Source of the DNA: Methylomagnum ishizawai
GTDB lineage: Bacteria > Pseudomonadota > Gammaproteobacteria > Methylococcales > Methylococcaceae
Reading direction: 5' to 3'
Assembly (NCBI RefSeq): GCF_900155475.1
Contig: NZ_FXAM01000001.1
Span: 2,219,501-2,283,500 of the forward strand
Length of the DNA stretch: 64,000 bases
Shown piece by piece: positions 30,569-39,852 of this stretch; positions within the stretch are counted from its first letter, which is position 1; each line of letters begins with the position of its first letter. Below the pieces are notes generated by a model, which ran no database searches, was not told the origin of the DNA, and worked only from the letters and a program-made list of their open reading frames with translations. The position numbers and the translations under genes were made by a program.

Positions 30569-32176
30569 ATGATCCGTAGACAGTTTTCCTATTATTGGCG
30601 ATATCTTGGCCGGGATATTCCGGCCGGGATCGTGGTGTTCCTGGTCGCGCTGCCCCTGTGCCTGGGGATCGCGCTGGCCTCGGGTGCGCCCTTGTTATCG
30701 GGCGTCGTGGCCGGCGTGGTCGGGGGCTTGATCGTGACCTGGGCCAGCGGTTCGCAACTGAGCGTGTCGGGACCGGCGGCGGGGCTGACGGTGATCGTGG
30801 CCCAGGGCATCGACCACCTGGGCGGCTTTCCCGCCTTCCTGGTGGCGGTGGTGCTGGCGGGGTTGTTGCAATTGGCGCTGGGCTTCCTGCGGGCCGGGAT
30901 GATCGGGGCTTATTTCCCGTCCTCGGTCATCAAGGGGATGCTATCCGCCATCGGCTTGATCCTCATCATGAAGCAATTGCCCCATGCCGTGGGTTACGGC
31001 GCGGACCTGTCGGGCGAGGAGACCTACATCCCCCAGACGCCCGGCGGCACCCTCGATGAAATCTTCCTCGCCTTCGACGCCATTTCCCCCGGCGCGGCCC
31101 TGGTCAGCCTGGGGGCGCTCGTCATCATGGTGCTGTGGGAAACCCGCTGGTTCAAGCCGCTGGCCTGGATACCCGGCCCGCTGGTCGCGGTGGCCTTCGG
31201 GGTGGCGTTCAACCTGTTGAGCCAGGGCACGGCTTTCGCCATCGCCGAGGTCCACCGGGTGGCCTTGCCGGATTTGCAGGGCTTGGGCGATTTCGCCGGG
31301 CATTTGGTGTTCCCGGATTTCGCCCAGCTCGCCAACCCGGCGGTGTACACCATGGCGGCCACCATCGCCGTCATCGCCAGCCTCGAAACCCTGTTGAGCC
31401 TGGAAGCCGTGGACAAGCTCGATCCCTTGCGCCGGATCGCCCCCACCAACCGCGAATTGAAGGCGCAGGGTTTGGGCAACCTCGCCAGCGGCCTGTTGGG
31501 CGGTTTGCCGATGACCGCCGTGATCGTGCGGAGCTCGGCCAATGTCAACGCGGGTGGCCGGACCAAGCTGTCCTGCTTCGTCCATGGCCTGTTGCTGTTG
31601 TTCAGCGTGGGGTTCCTGTCGCGCTACCTGAATTATGTGCCCCTGGCGGCCCTGGCGGCGATCCTGTTGCTGACCGGCTATAAGCTGGCCAAGCCCGGCT
31701 TGGTGGTGGAGATGTACCGCAAGGGCACCGACCAATTCGTGCCCTACGCCGTCACCGTGGCGGCGATCCTGACCACCGATCTGCTCAAGGGCATCATGGT
31801 TGGCATCGCCTGCGGGTTGTTCTATGTGATCCGGGCCAATTTCCAGGCGGCGGTGAGCCTGACCCGCAACGGCGACCATTATTTGCTGCGCCTGCGCAAG
31901 GATGTGTCCTTCCTCAACAAGGCGCTGGTGCGGGAAGCCCTGGGCCGGGTCGAGGCCGGGGGCGATGTGCTGATCGACGGCACCCACGCCGATTTCATCG
32001 ACCACGACGTGTTGGAAACCCTGCGCGATTTCCTCAAGGCCGCGCCGGACGATGGCATCACGGTGGAATTACGGAACGTCCGGGGCTTGCGGGTCGGGGA
32101 CGCGCCGGAGTCCAAGCCGGTGGTTCCGTTCCGGCGGCGCGCCGGGCACGCCGCCGCCCTTCCGCTACCACATTGA
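30569..32176 (+). CDS. SulP-family anion (probably bicarbonate) transporter
   Basis: The 535-aa inner-membrane protein has the SulP core of about 12-14 helices. Its signature is an N-terminal RDIPAGIVVFLVALPLCLGIA (residues about 14-34), followed by Gly-rich helices. A short C-terminal region (GGDVLIDGTHADFIDHDVLETL near 470) resembles a reduced STAS domain. SulP members with this N-terminus are often encoded beside carbonic anhydrases and thought to import bicarbonate with Na+. Here a beta-carbonic anhydrase follows after 106 bases. A good ribosome-binding site (AGGAGG) precedes the ATG at 30569. The substrate is inferred from context. Confidence 0.88.
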   Translation: MIRRQFSYYWRYLGRDIPAGIVVFLVALPLCLGIALASGAPLLSGVVAGVVGGLIVTWASGSQLSVSGPAAGLTVIVAQGIDHLGGFPAFLVAVVLAGLLQLALGFLRAGMIGAYFPSSVIKGMLSAIGLILIMKQLPHAVGYGADLSGEETYIPQTPGGTLDEIFLAFDAISPGAALVSLGALVIMVLWETRWFKPLAWIPGPLVAVAFGVAFNLLSQGTAFAIAEVHRVALPDLQGLGDFAGHLVFPDFAQLANPAVYTMAATIAVIASLETLLSLEAVDKLDPLRRIAPTNRELKAQGLGNLASGLLGGLPMTAVIVRSSANVNAGGRTKLSCFVHGLLLLFSVGFLSRYLNYVPLAALAAILLLTGYKLAKPGLVVEMYRKGTDQFVPYAVTVAAILTTDLLKGIMVGIACGLFYVIRANFQAAVSLTRNGDHYLLRLRKDVSFLNKALVREALGRVEAGGDVLIDGTHADFIDHDVLETLRDFLKAAPDDGITVELRNVRGLRVGDAPESKPVVPFRRRAGHAAALPLPH

Positions 32177-32282
32177 CGATTCCGGGACCGGCGCGGGGGT
32201 GTGTCCTGGCCGCTTACCCCCTCGCGGCGGGATGTGGGTTCCCGCGCCGGTTCCGCCTTTTACAGCCATCCGGGGAGATACT

Positions 32283-32921
32283 ATGCAACCCTTCGAAAGA
32301 CTCTTGTTGGAAAACCGCGCCTGGGCCGGGGAAAAAAGCGCCAAGGAGCCGCATTATTTCGAGCATCTGGCGGGCGGGCAGCGGCCCGAGTTCCTGTGGA
32401 TCGGCTGCGCCGACAGCCGGGTGCCCGCCGAGATCATCGTCAACGCCCAGCCGGGCGAGATGTTCGTCCACCGTAATATCGCCAATCAGGTCATCACCAC
32501 CGATTTCAGCAGCCTGGGCGTGTTGCAATACGCCGTGGACGTGCTGGAGGTCGGGCATATCATCGTCTGCGGCCACTACAACTGCGGCGGCATCCGGGCG
32601 GCTTTGAAGCGGCAGAACCCGGCCCTGCCCATCCTCAACAAATGGCTGAAGCACATCAAGGATGTCTACCGCCTGCACCAGGCCGAACTCGAAGCCCTGC
32701 CCGGCGAGGAAGAACGCGCCCACCGGCTGGTGGAGTTGAATGTCGTCGAGCAGGTGTACAACCTCGCCCATACCTCGCTGGTGCAGCAGGCCTGGAAGCG
32801 CAAGCGCCGTCCCGCCCTGCATGGTTGGGTCTACGGCCTGGACGATGGGATCATCGCGCCGCTCATCAGCTTGCCGCCGGGCAGTTTGGTGAATCCGATC
32901 TACCAATACGCCGAGGCTTAG
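32283..32921 (+). CDS. can: beta-class carbonic anhydrase
   Basis: The 212-aa zinc enzyme interconverts CO2 and bicarbonate. Zinc ligands are Cys42 (in GCADSR, with Asp44 and Arg46), His98 and Cys101 (in CGHYNCGG), the same numbering as in E. coli Can. The length is normal. It is downstream of the SulP transporter on the same strand, and the pair probably supplies bicarbonate for carboxylation or traps leaked CO2. A 34-codon membrane peptide gene follows 14 bases later. Confidence 0.95.
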   Translation: MQPFERLLLENRAWAGEKSAKEPHYFEHLAGGQRPEFLWIGCADSRVPAEIIVNAQPGEMFVHRNIANQVITTDFSSLGVLQYAVDVLEVGHIIVCGHYNCGGIRAALKRQNPALPILNKWLKHIKDVYRLHQAELEALPGEEERAHRLVELNVVEQVYNLAHTSLVQQAWKRKRRPALHGWVYGLDDGIIAPLISLPPGSLVNPIYQYAEA

Positions 32922-32935
32922 GCGGGAGGTGGGCG

Positions 32936-33040
32936 ATGGGAATAACGACGATATTGGCCGCAGGCGGGCTGGTGGTGGCGTTCATCGTCCTGGTGTTGAT
33001 CCATTCCGCCGAGGTGGATCGCCGGGGGCCAAGGCGATGA
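32936..33040 (+). CDS. 34-aa single-pass membrane peptide
   Basis: An ATG at 32936 with a strong GGGAGGTGG site just upstream opens a 34-codon frame. It has one hydrophobic helix (ILAAGGLVVAFIVLVLIH) and a basic tail (RRGPRR), predicting an inserted helix with a cytoplasmic C-terminus. It sits 14 bases after the carbonic anhydrase and is probably co-transcribed with it. I do not recognise a family; it could be a small subunit or regulator of the transporter, but that is speculation. Confidence 0.5.
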   Translation: MGITTILAAGGLVVAFIVLVLIHSAEVDRRGPRR

Positions 33041-33160
33041 ACCCCGGACTGGTGGAGGTGGGCGGTTTATCCTCGGCCTGGGACCTTTTCGGTTTGGGTG
33101 TCCGGGCCGCCGGGGTGGGCACGGAATACGCGCCCACCCTGCGGAAAATATGAAAATGCC

Positions 33161-33787
33161 CTAGCCGGCCAGGGCGGGCATCGCTTCCTGCGCCGCCACC
33201 TGGGCGTCGCGGCGGGATTTGTAGAAGGCGATGGCCGCTTCCCCGACCAGCTTGGACACGGCGCTGGCGCTGATTCCCGAGGCCGGGATCGCCGCCACCG
33301 GGGCCCATTCCAGGGCGTTGACCAGCAAGGGCATCGCGGCGGACGCGCCCGAGGCCGCCACCACCGCCATCATTTCCCCGACCCGCGCCTGGTCGTCGAT
33401 GTCCTGGCCGTAGAGCAGGGCGACCTCCAGGATCAGATACAGGTTCATGCGGGCCATCATCGACGCGCCGCCCACGAAGCCGGCCAGTTTCAGGATGTTC
33501 CCCGCGCCGGGGAACAACTGCGGCAGGTGCAGGAGGGCGCCGCCCACCAGGGACAGCGAGCATTGGGCCAAGATCAGGCGGCGGGCCAGTTGTTCGGTGC
33601 TTTCGTCCGGGTAGAGGGATTGCACGCGCTGCACCACGCGGCGGATCTCGCCCTTCCTGAGCCTGAGGAAGAAATAGAAGAACTGGTCGGTCGCCACGCT
33701 CTGCGGCTTTTTTTTGAGGGCGACGGCGCGGCGGCGGGCGGGTTTCTCGGTCGCGGACGGGTCTTGCTTGAGGGGGATGCGCGGCAT
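33161..33787 (-). CDS. hypothetical membrane-associated protein
   Basis: The 208-aa product is not recognised with confidence. A basic N-terminus (RRRAVALKKK) precedes an amphipathic region. Glycine- and alanine-rich hydrophobic stretches follow at about residues 72-105, 110-125 and 145-170. The centre (LYLILEVALLYGQDIDD) and the hydrophobic glycine-rich stretches weakly recall EcsC-type proteins. The end is charged. It is a single gene, convergent with the carbonic anhydrase operon and downstream of the hybrid kinase on the same strand with a gap of about 140 bases. Confidence 0.6.
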   Translation of the reverse strand: MPRIPLKQDPSATEKPARRRAVALKKKPQSVATDQFFYFFLRLRKGEIRRVVQRVQSLYPDESTEQLARRLILAQCSLSLVGGALLHLPQLFPGAGNILKLAGFVGGASMMARMNLYLILEVALLYGQDIDDQARVGEMMAVVAASGASAAMPLLVNALEWAPVAAIPASGISASAVSKLVGEAAIAFYKSRRDAQVAAQEAMPALAG

Positions 33788-33928
33788 GGTGGAAGGTCTC
33801 CTGGTCTCGGTTCATGGATGGCGAATGTTAGCACCAAGCCCAGGCCGTGAGTCACCGTCGCTTCCCCGCGTCCTGGTGTAGCGCGGTCTCGGGCAGGGGA
33901 CCCCGTGGTTTTGAATCCGGGGTGGCGG

Positions 33929-36900
33929 TCAGCGCGCCAGCAAGGCACGCAGGGCTTCCAGGGCGGGTTGATAGTCGTAGTTGCCGACCAGCCGTTCGAT
34001 TTCCTCGATGCCGGGACCGTAGATCGCGCGTAATGCGGGGCCGGCTTCCCGCAGCGCCGTCCCGGCCTGGATATCGTCGTCGGCGAGCAGAGCTTCCAGG
34101 CGTTGGGCGGCGGCCAGGGCTTGCGTGGGATCGATGGGCCGGGCCACTTCGGCCAGGTTGGGCAAGGCGCGGACCTGGACCGCGAGTTGGGCCAGTTCCC
34201 GCTCGCACTCGGCGATGCGCCTCCCGGGTTGGCCGGGGTCCGAGGGTGCGAGGATGTCCTGGTTGATCTCGCTGACGAGGTGGTGCAACCGGGTCGCGCC
34301 CAGCGTGCCCGCCGCGCCCTTGAGGTTATGGGCCAGCCGTTCCGCCCCGGCGCGGTCGCCCGCGTCCAGCCGCTCGCGCAGGAGCGCCATGTCCGCCACG
34401 TGGTGGTCCAGGAACATCCGCAAGAGTTGCAGGTAGCGCTCCGGCTTGCCGCCGGTCCTCCGGCATCCGGTCTCGACATCGAGACCGGCGATCTGGAATG
34501 GGAACGGCGGGCGGCGCTCCGGTCCGGGGACGGTGGGCGGGGCGGGCCGCCTCAGCCATTTCTCCAGGGTGGCGAACAACAGGTCCGGGTCCACCGGCTT
34601 GGCGACATAATCGTTCATCCCGGCTTCCAGGCAGCGCTGGCGGTCCTCGCTGAAGGCGTTGGCGGTCATGGCGAGGATCGGCACTTGCTGGCGACCCGGC
34701 AGGGCGCGGATGGCGCGGGTGGCCTCCAGGCCGTCCATCACCGGCATCTGCACGTCCATGAAGATCAAGGCGTAGTCCTGGCGTCCCGCTTTGTCCAGCG
34801 CCTCGGCCCCGTTTTCCGCCACATCGACCACGAGCCCGGCTTCCCGCAGCAGTTCCAAGGCCACATCGCGGTTGATGGGGTTGTCCTCGCAGAGCAGCAC
34901 CCGCAGTCCCTTGGGCAGGCAACTGGGGGCGGTGGCGTGGGGCGGGGCGGGGAGGTGGGGTTCGCCGCCCAGGATGCGCATCAGGCTGTTATGCAGGGCC
35001 GAGGGCGTGACCGGCTTGTCCAGCACCACGTCGAATCCGGCCTCGCCCGCCAGTTCCTTGAGTCCCGGCTCGTCGTAGGCGGTGACCAGCAGCCGGGCCG
35101 GTGGGCGCGACAGGGCCAGGCCGCGCAGGCAGCGGGCGGTTTCGATGCCGTCCAGCCCCGGCATCCGCCAATCCAGGACCACCAGGTCGAAGGGTTCCCC
35201 GGCCCGGTCGGCCCGTTGCAACAGGTCCAGCGCCAGCGCGCCGTTGCCGGTGGTTTCGGCGCGGAAGCCCAGCGCCGCCAGCAATTCGGCCAGCACCAGC
35301 CGGGCTTCCGGCAGGTCGTCGGCCACCAGCACGCTCAGTCCCGCCGAATAGGGCCGGGGCGTGGCCGGGGCCGGGGGGGCGGCTTTTTCCAGCCGCGCCG
35401 TGAGCCAGAAGGTGCTGCCCCGGCCGGGTTCGCTGGCGACGCCGACGCTCCCGCCCATCATTTCCGCCAGCCGCCGGGTGATGGCGAGTCCCAGCCCGGT
35501 GCCGCCGTGGCGGCGGGTGGTGCCGGCATCGGCCTGCTCGAAGGCCTGGAACAGGCGTCCGGCGATCTCGGGGGCGATGCCGATGCCGGTGTCGCGCACC
35601 TCGCAGTGGATCAGGGCGTCCTGGACGGTTTCCTCCAGCAGGCGGGCGTGCAGGACGATGGTGCCTTGGTCGGTGAATTTCACCGCGTTGCCGGCGTAGT
35701 TGAGCAGGGCCTGGGTCAACCGGGTGGGGTCGCCCCGGAAGCCCCGGCACAGCTTGGGGTCGATATCGACCACCAGGTTCAGCCCTTTGGCGCGGGCGTT
35801 CTCCAGGACCAGGGCGGCGACCCGGCCCAGGATCGGTTCGAATTCGAAATCGGTGGCGTCCAGGCTGAACTTCCCGGCCTCGATCTTGGAGAAATCCAGG
35901 ATGGCGTTGATGACCGCGAGCAGGTGGCGGGCCGATTCGGAAATCTTGCGTAGCTTGTCGCGCTGGTCCGGTCCCTGGACGCTGTTCTGGAGCAGGTGGG
36001 TGAGTCCGACGATGGCGTTCATCGGGGTGCGCAGTTCGTGGCTCATATTGGCCAGGAAGGCGCTCTTGGACTGGCTGGCCTGTTCGGCGGCCTGCTTGGC
36101 GTGCAGAAGGGCTTCCTCGGCGGCGTGGCGCTCGCTGATATCGGTCACGAAGGCGATGAAACCGCCCAGCCCCGGTGCGGTTTCCCGGTAGTACAGCTTG
36201 ACCTCGACCGGGATCGGATGGCCGTCCTTGTGGAGGTTGACCGACTCGAAATGGCCGTAGCCGCGCTCCTGGATGGGCCGGGTCCGTTCCGGGAAGCCTT
36301 CCCCGGCGAAGCTGGGATCGATATCCGGCACCTTCATTCCCAGCAGTTCCCCACGGCTATAGCCCAGCATGGCGCAGGCCGCGTCGTTGACGTAGAGGAG
36401 GCGGCCCTCGGCGTCGGCCCAGCGGATGGCGATGCCGATCCGGTCCATGGCGAACTGGGTTTCGCTCAGGCGTTGGTTGCTGGCTTCGAGCGCCGCCGTG
36501 CGCTCGCGCACCTGGGTTTCGAGTCCCAGTTTGAGCGCGTGCAGTTCGCGGAGGAGGTGGTGGGTGCGGAGGGCGGCGTGGACCGCGAGGAACACCCGGT
36601 CGGTGGCCAGCTCCGACTTGAGCCGGTAGCCGTGGATGCTGTAGTCGCGCACGGTCTGGCGTCCGGGGACGTAGTCGGTCTGGCCGGAGAGCAGCACGAC
36701 CTGTAGGGTTTGGTTGCCGAGGCCTTGGCGGATGTGGCGCAGGAGGTCCAGTCCGGCCGGTTCGGTGTCCTGCGCGATATCGAGCAGGAGCAGGGCGGTG
36801 TCGGGGTGTTGGACGAGGAGGGTGGGTGCCGCCGCCGCGGAGTCGGCGTCCAGCAGTTCGAGCCGCCGTCCCTCGACCCGCTCCCCGCCCAGCGTCCGGC

Positions 36901-37030
36901 GCAGCGCGGCGTGGATGTCCGGGTCGGCGTCCACCAAAAGGATTTTCCACGTCGGCTCCGGCGACTCCAAGGCGGGGCGCGGGGGCGGCCCGGGCGTGAA
37001 CCATGGGGGGAAGTCGTCCGGTTCCGTCAT
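33929..37030 (-). CDS. hybrid sensor histidine kinase (REC-PAS-HisKA-HATPase-REC-REC-Hpt)
   Basis: The 1033-aa soluble protein has an N-terminal receiver-like domain (about residues 25-165; LLLLDIAQD holds its Asp) followed by a coiled helix. The PAS domain is at about 190-300 ([19 protein letters not shown]), then HisKA with the phospho-acceptor in [14 protein letters not shown] (near 330) and HATPase_c with DTGIGI and GTGLGLAI. Two receivers have intact Asp in [12 protein letters not shown] (near 625) and [12 protein letters not shown] (near 770), and the C-terminal Hpt has AHNLKGAAG near 910. No membrane helix is seen, so it senses a cytoplasmic cue through PAS or a partner. A good ribosome-binding site (AAAGGAG) supports the start at 37030. 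A second, degenerate kinase-like gene lies upstream. Confidence 0.93.
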   Translation of the reverse strand: MTEPDDFPPWFTPGPPPRPALESPEPTWKILLVDADPDIHAALRRTLGGERVEGRRLELLDADSAAAAPTLLVQHPDTALLLLDIAQDTEPAGLDLLRHIRQGLGNQTLQVVLLSGQTDYVPGRQTVRDYSIHGYRLKSELATDRVFLAVHAALRTHHLLRELHALKLGLETQVRERTAALEASNQRLSETQFAMDRIGIAIRWADAEGRLLYVNDAACAMLGYSRGELLGMKVPDIDPSFAGEGFPERTRPIQERGYGHFESVNLHKDGHPIPVEVKLYYRETAPGLGGFIAFVTDISERHAAEEALLHAKQAAEQASQSKSAFLANMSHELRTPMNAIVGLTHLLQNSVQGPDQRDKLRKISESARHLLAVINAILDFSKIEAGKFSLDATDFEFEPILGRVAALVLENARAKGLNLVVDIDPKLCRGFRGDPTRLTQALLNYAGNAVKFTDQGTIVLHARLLEETVQDALIHCEVRDTGIGIAPEIAGRLFQAFEQADAGTTRRHGGTGLGLAITRRLAEMMGGSVGVASEPGRGSTFWLTARLEKAAPPAPATPRPYSAGLSVLVADDLPEARLVLAELLAALGFRAETTGNGALALDLLQRADRAGEPFDLVVLDWRMPGLDGIETARCLRGLALSRPPARLLVTAYDEPGLKELAGEAGFDVVLDKPVTPSALHNSLMRILGGEPHLPAPPHATAPSCLPKGLRVLLCEDNPINRDVALELLREAGLVVDVAENGAEALDKAGRQDYALIFMDVQMPVMDGLEATRAIRALPGRQQVPILAMTANAFSEDRQRCLEAGMNDYVAKPVDPDLLFATLEKWLRRPAPPTVPGPERRPPFPFQIAGLDVETGCRRTGGKPERYLQLLRMFLDHHVADMALLRERLDAGDRAGAERLAHNLKGAAGTLGATRLHHLVSEINQDILAPSDPGQPGRRIAECERELAQLAVQVRALPNLAEVARPIDPTQALAAAQRLEALLADDDIQAGTALREAGPALRAIYGPGIEEIERLVGNYDYQPALEALRALLAR

Positions 37031-37300
37031 AGGGAATCTCCTTTGGCAAGCACTGGTTCAGGCCAGGTCCGATCCGCCGGTGCGGGCTGCACCGCCGGGG
37101 AGGCGCTGGGCCGGTGCGGGCCGGACCCATGCCCTGGCTTGAGCCTGTGGCGAGGCATGGTCGAAGCTGGCGGAGTGGGTTTCTTGTGTCATCGTGCCCG
37201 CGCCTTATCATGGTAATCGATAATCGGCTGATCGTGACGGTATGAGCGTTTTTAGCGGTATTTTGGGCGGTTGGCCCTGGGGGTTGGGTCCGGGCCGTGT

Positions 37301-39139
37301 TCAGGCGGCGGGCGGGGTGTCTTTGTGGCCGCGTTCCAGCCATTTGAGCAGGGTGGCGAACAACATGCCGGGGTCCACCGGCTTGGCGATGAAGTCGTCC
37401 ATGCCGGCCGCGAAGCAGGCATTACGGTCTTCTTGGAAGGCGTTGGCGGTCAGGGCCACGATGGGGACGTCCTGGAAACCGGGCTGCCGGCGGATGTGGC
37501 GGGTGGTTTCCAGGCCGTCCATTTCCGGCATCTGCATGTCCATCAGGATCAGGGCGTAGCCGCCTTGCGCCAGCAGCCGTAGCGCTTCCCTGCCATTCGC
37601 GGCCAGGTCGGCGGAGAGTCCGGTTTCCTCCAACAGCATCAGGGCCACTTCCTGGCTGATGATATCGTCCTCGACCAACAGGATGCGGGTGCCCCGGTGG
37701 TCGCGCCGGAGCCGGGCTTCCGGGGGATCGGCCGCCTGGGGCGGGGCGGGGTGGCCCTTGCGGAGCCGCGCCGTGAACCAGAACAGGTTGCCGCCGTCCG
37801 GGGTGTTCCCGGACCCGGCCCCGCCGCCCATCGGCTCCGCCAACCGCCGGACGATGGCGAGCCGCCGCTCGGGGGAGGTGGCGGCGCCGCTGTCGGCGAC
37901 CTCGAAGCGGATCAGGCAATCCCCGGCGGTTTCCCCGGCCATCCGGGCCGACAGCGTGACGTGGCCGCGTTCGGTGGACTCGATGGCGTTGTCCAGATAG
38001 TGCGTTAACGCTTGGCCGAGCCGGGGGGCGTCGCCTTCGAGTTGGCGCGGCACCTGGGCCAGGTTGACCCGCAGCGAAAGCCCCTTGGCCTGGGCGCGGG
38101 TGCCGAGTCCGTCCAGGGTGGCGCGGATCAGTTCGCTGAGGTTGAACGGGGTTGCCACCGGTGCCGATCCCTCCGCTTCGACGGCGGTGGGGCCGAGCCA
38201 ATCCCCGGCCAGGCGCAGCGCATGCCGGGCCAGGGCTTCGATCCGGTCGAGCGGCTCGGTTTGGCGTTCGGCCACGCCTTCCCGCCGCAGCCGTTCGACC
38301 CAGTCCAGCAGGCTGTTGAGCGGGGTTTGGATGTCCTGGCCGGCCTGGGCGAGGAGGGCGCTCTTGGCCTGGCTATCGGCTTCCGCCGCTGCCCGCGCCC
38401 GCGCCAGCCGGTCCAGGACTTGGCGGCGGCGCAGGATGGCCTGGAGTTCATCCCCGAGCCGGCGCAGGCGGGTTTGGTCGGCCTCGTCGTAGTCGTCAGC
38501 CTTGTGGCCCACCCGCAGCAACAGCCGGGTTTGGCCGTCCTCGATGACCGGCGCTTCCAGTTGATGCGGGGGCGTGAGGGGGTTCCAGGCCGGGTCGGCG
38601 CTGGAGTCCTGGGGATATAGCGCGATGGTTTCGTGGTCGCTCCCACCCAGGCGGGCATAGCCGACCGCGCTGCCGGTGGCGCGGGCCGCGATGGCGAGGC
38701 CCAGTTCCAGGATGTCCCGCTCCGGCAAATCCTCGGCCCGGCGGTCCAGGTCGCGCAGGTCTTGCAGCCAGGGTTCGTCCGCCGCTGCCGGGGTTGGCTG
38801 GGCCGCGCGGCCCGGATCGGCCAGGGCGTGGCGCTCGATGGCGCGCTCGATGGCGCTGCTCAGCCAGGTGGGGTCCGCCGCGTCCCACGCGTCCCCATAG
38901 TCCTCGACGGCGATCCTGACCAGCGGGTAGGGCGGCGTTTCCGTGCCGTCCGCCGCCGTGGCGGGGCCGAGCAAGACGCAATCGGGCGGGGTTCCGCGGC
39001 TGAGGGCCAGTCCCCCGGTCCAGGTCTCGGCTTCGGCGATGTGGTAGGGGTGCGGGCCCTGCAGCAGACGGCGGCCCAACTCGGCGCGGCGGTCCGGGTC
39101 GGCGTCGATGATCAGGATCGACCGGGGAGCGGCGCTCAT
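37301..39139 (-). CDS. degenerate hybrid histidine kinase-like protein with intact C-terminal receiver
   Basis: The 612-aa protein is laid out like a hybrid kinase, but its catalytic parts are eroded. The N-terminal receiver has Gly where the phospho-Asp should be (CVLLGPA near residue 54). The GAF-like middle is followed by a HisKA helix reading AQAGQDIQTPLN where kinases have [12 protein letters not shown], so the phospho-acceptor His is Gln. The ATPase region keeps an N-box-like DNAIEST but lacks the usual DTGxG and GTGLGL boxes. Only the C-terminal receiver (LILMDMQMPEMDG near 535) is intact. It is likely a phosphorylation partner of the adjacent complete kinase. The start was chosen at MSAAPRSILIIDADP; the frame extends upstream without domain similarity. 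Confidence 0.8.
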   Translation of the reverse strand: MSAAPRSILIIDADPDRRAELGRRLLQGPHPYHIAEAETWTGGLALSRGTPPDCVLLGPATAADGTETPPYPLVRIAVEDYGDAWDAADPTWLSSAIERAIERHALADPGRAAQPTPAAADEPWLQDLRDLDRRAEDLPERDILELGLAIAARATGSAVGYARLGGSDHETIALYPQDSSADPAWNPLTPPHQLEAPVIEDGQTRLLLRVGHKADDYDEADQTRLRRLGDELQAILRRRQVLDRLARARAAAEADSQAKSALLAQAGQDIQTPLNSLLDWVERLRREGVAERQTEPLDRIEALARHALRLAGDWLGPTAVEAEGSAPVATPFNLSELIRATLDGLGTRAQAKGLSLRVNLAQVPRQLEGDAPRLGQALTHYLDNAIESTERGHVTLSARMAGETAGDCLIRFEVADSGAATSPERRLAIVRRLAEPMGGGAGSGNTPDGGNLFWFTARLRKGHPAPPQAADPPEARLRRDHRGTRILLVEDDIISQEVALMLLEETGLSADLAANGREALRLLAQGGYALILMDMQMPEMDGLETTRHIRRQPGFQDVPIVALTANAFQEDRNACFAAGMDDFIAKPVDPGMLFATLLKWLERGHKDTPPAA

Positions 39140-39852
39140 GGTTGGGTCTCGTGTCGGCGGTATGGCATGGTTGTTCGTCCGGGGGCGCGATTTTGCGCGG
39201 TATAGGGCTTGGAAGATACCAGATGGCCCCAGCGTAAAAAATAGCAGGGCCACCGGTCTTCCGGTGGCGAACGTGTGGTTTATCGGTCGATCCGGTTTGT
39301 CGTGATCCGATATGGGGTGTCCGGGGGATGGGCGCATGCTGGGCGATTCTTGTCTCTTTAAAGGAGGTGGATGCCCAACAGTCGGCATGGCTCCCGCTAG
39401 AACCGATCTGTGAGGACGTGACATGGCTGTATCGGTTTGCTGGGCGTGGGTGGGAGGTATCGCTTGGTTTCCGCTACCTATGCAGCGGGTAGGTCTGGCG
39501 GGGCCGTGCCGATGACTTGCCGCTGGGATGGGGCGCGGGCGCGGAAATGCCAGTTGGATACCGTCTTGTCTCTGTTCGATAGCTCGATGGCGTCCCGCGC
39601 TCTAAAGAGTGTTCGGTTGCCAGGACACGGGCGGGCGTCCAGCGATGCTGTGGGCTTGGCCCGTTGCCAGGCCCGGCTTGGGCTGCGAGGCCGAGGGCTG
39701 GACTATGCTTGCGGAGTGGGATGCCCCGTGGGGGAGTCGGCGGCAGTGGGCCGGGGAAGCGGTGGCCTGGATGGATCGGATTATAAATTTTGCCAAATTG
39801 GTTTAATATTATTTAAAAAAGCAAAACTTTAATTCACCATCGAGGAAACACG
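39140..39852. other. long intergenic region
   Basis: About 710 bases between the divergent kinase-like and HDOD genes hold no gene I can support. Short frames (for example a 30-codon one at 39423) lack family similarity. The last 70 bases are strongly AT-rich and probably contain the HDOD promoter. A GAGGAAA ribosome-binding site lies just before 39853. Confidence 0.4.

Noticed and set aside
33037..33153. 38-codon frame overlapping the end of the 34-aa membrane peptide (ATGA)
   Set aside because: The overlap resembles translational coupling, but the peptide has no recognisable feature and the downstream part runs toward a convergent gene.
34103..35953. 616-aa plus-strand frame over the hybrid kinase
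   Set aside because: It is a shadow of the kinase coding strand with no domain content.
39423..39515. 30-codon frame in the long intergenic region before the HDOD gene
   Set aside because: It has no convincing ribosome-binding site, family similarity, or codon bias to separate it from chance.
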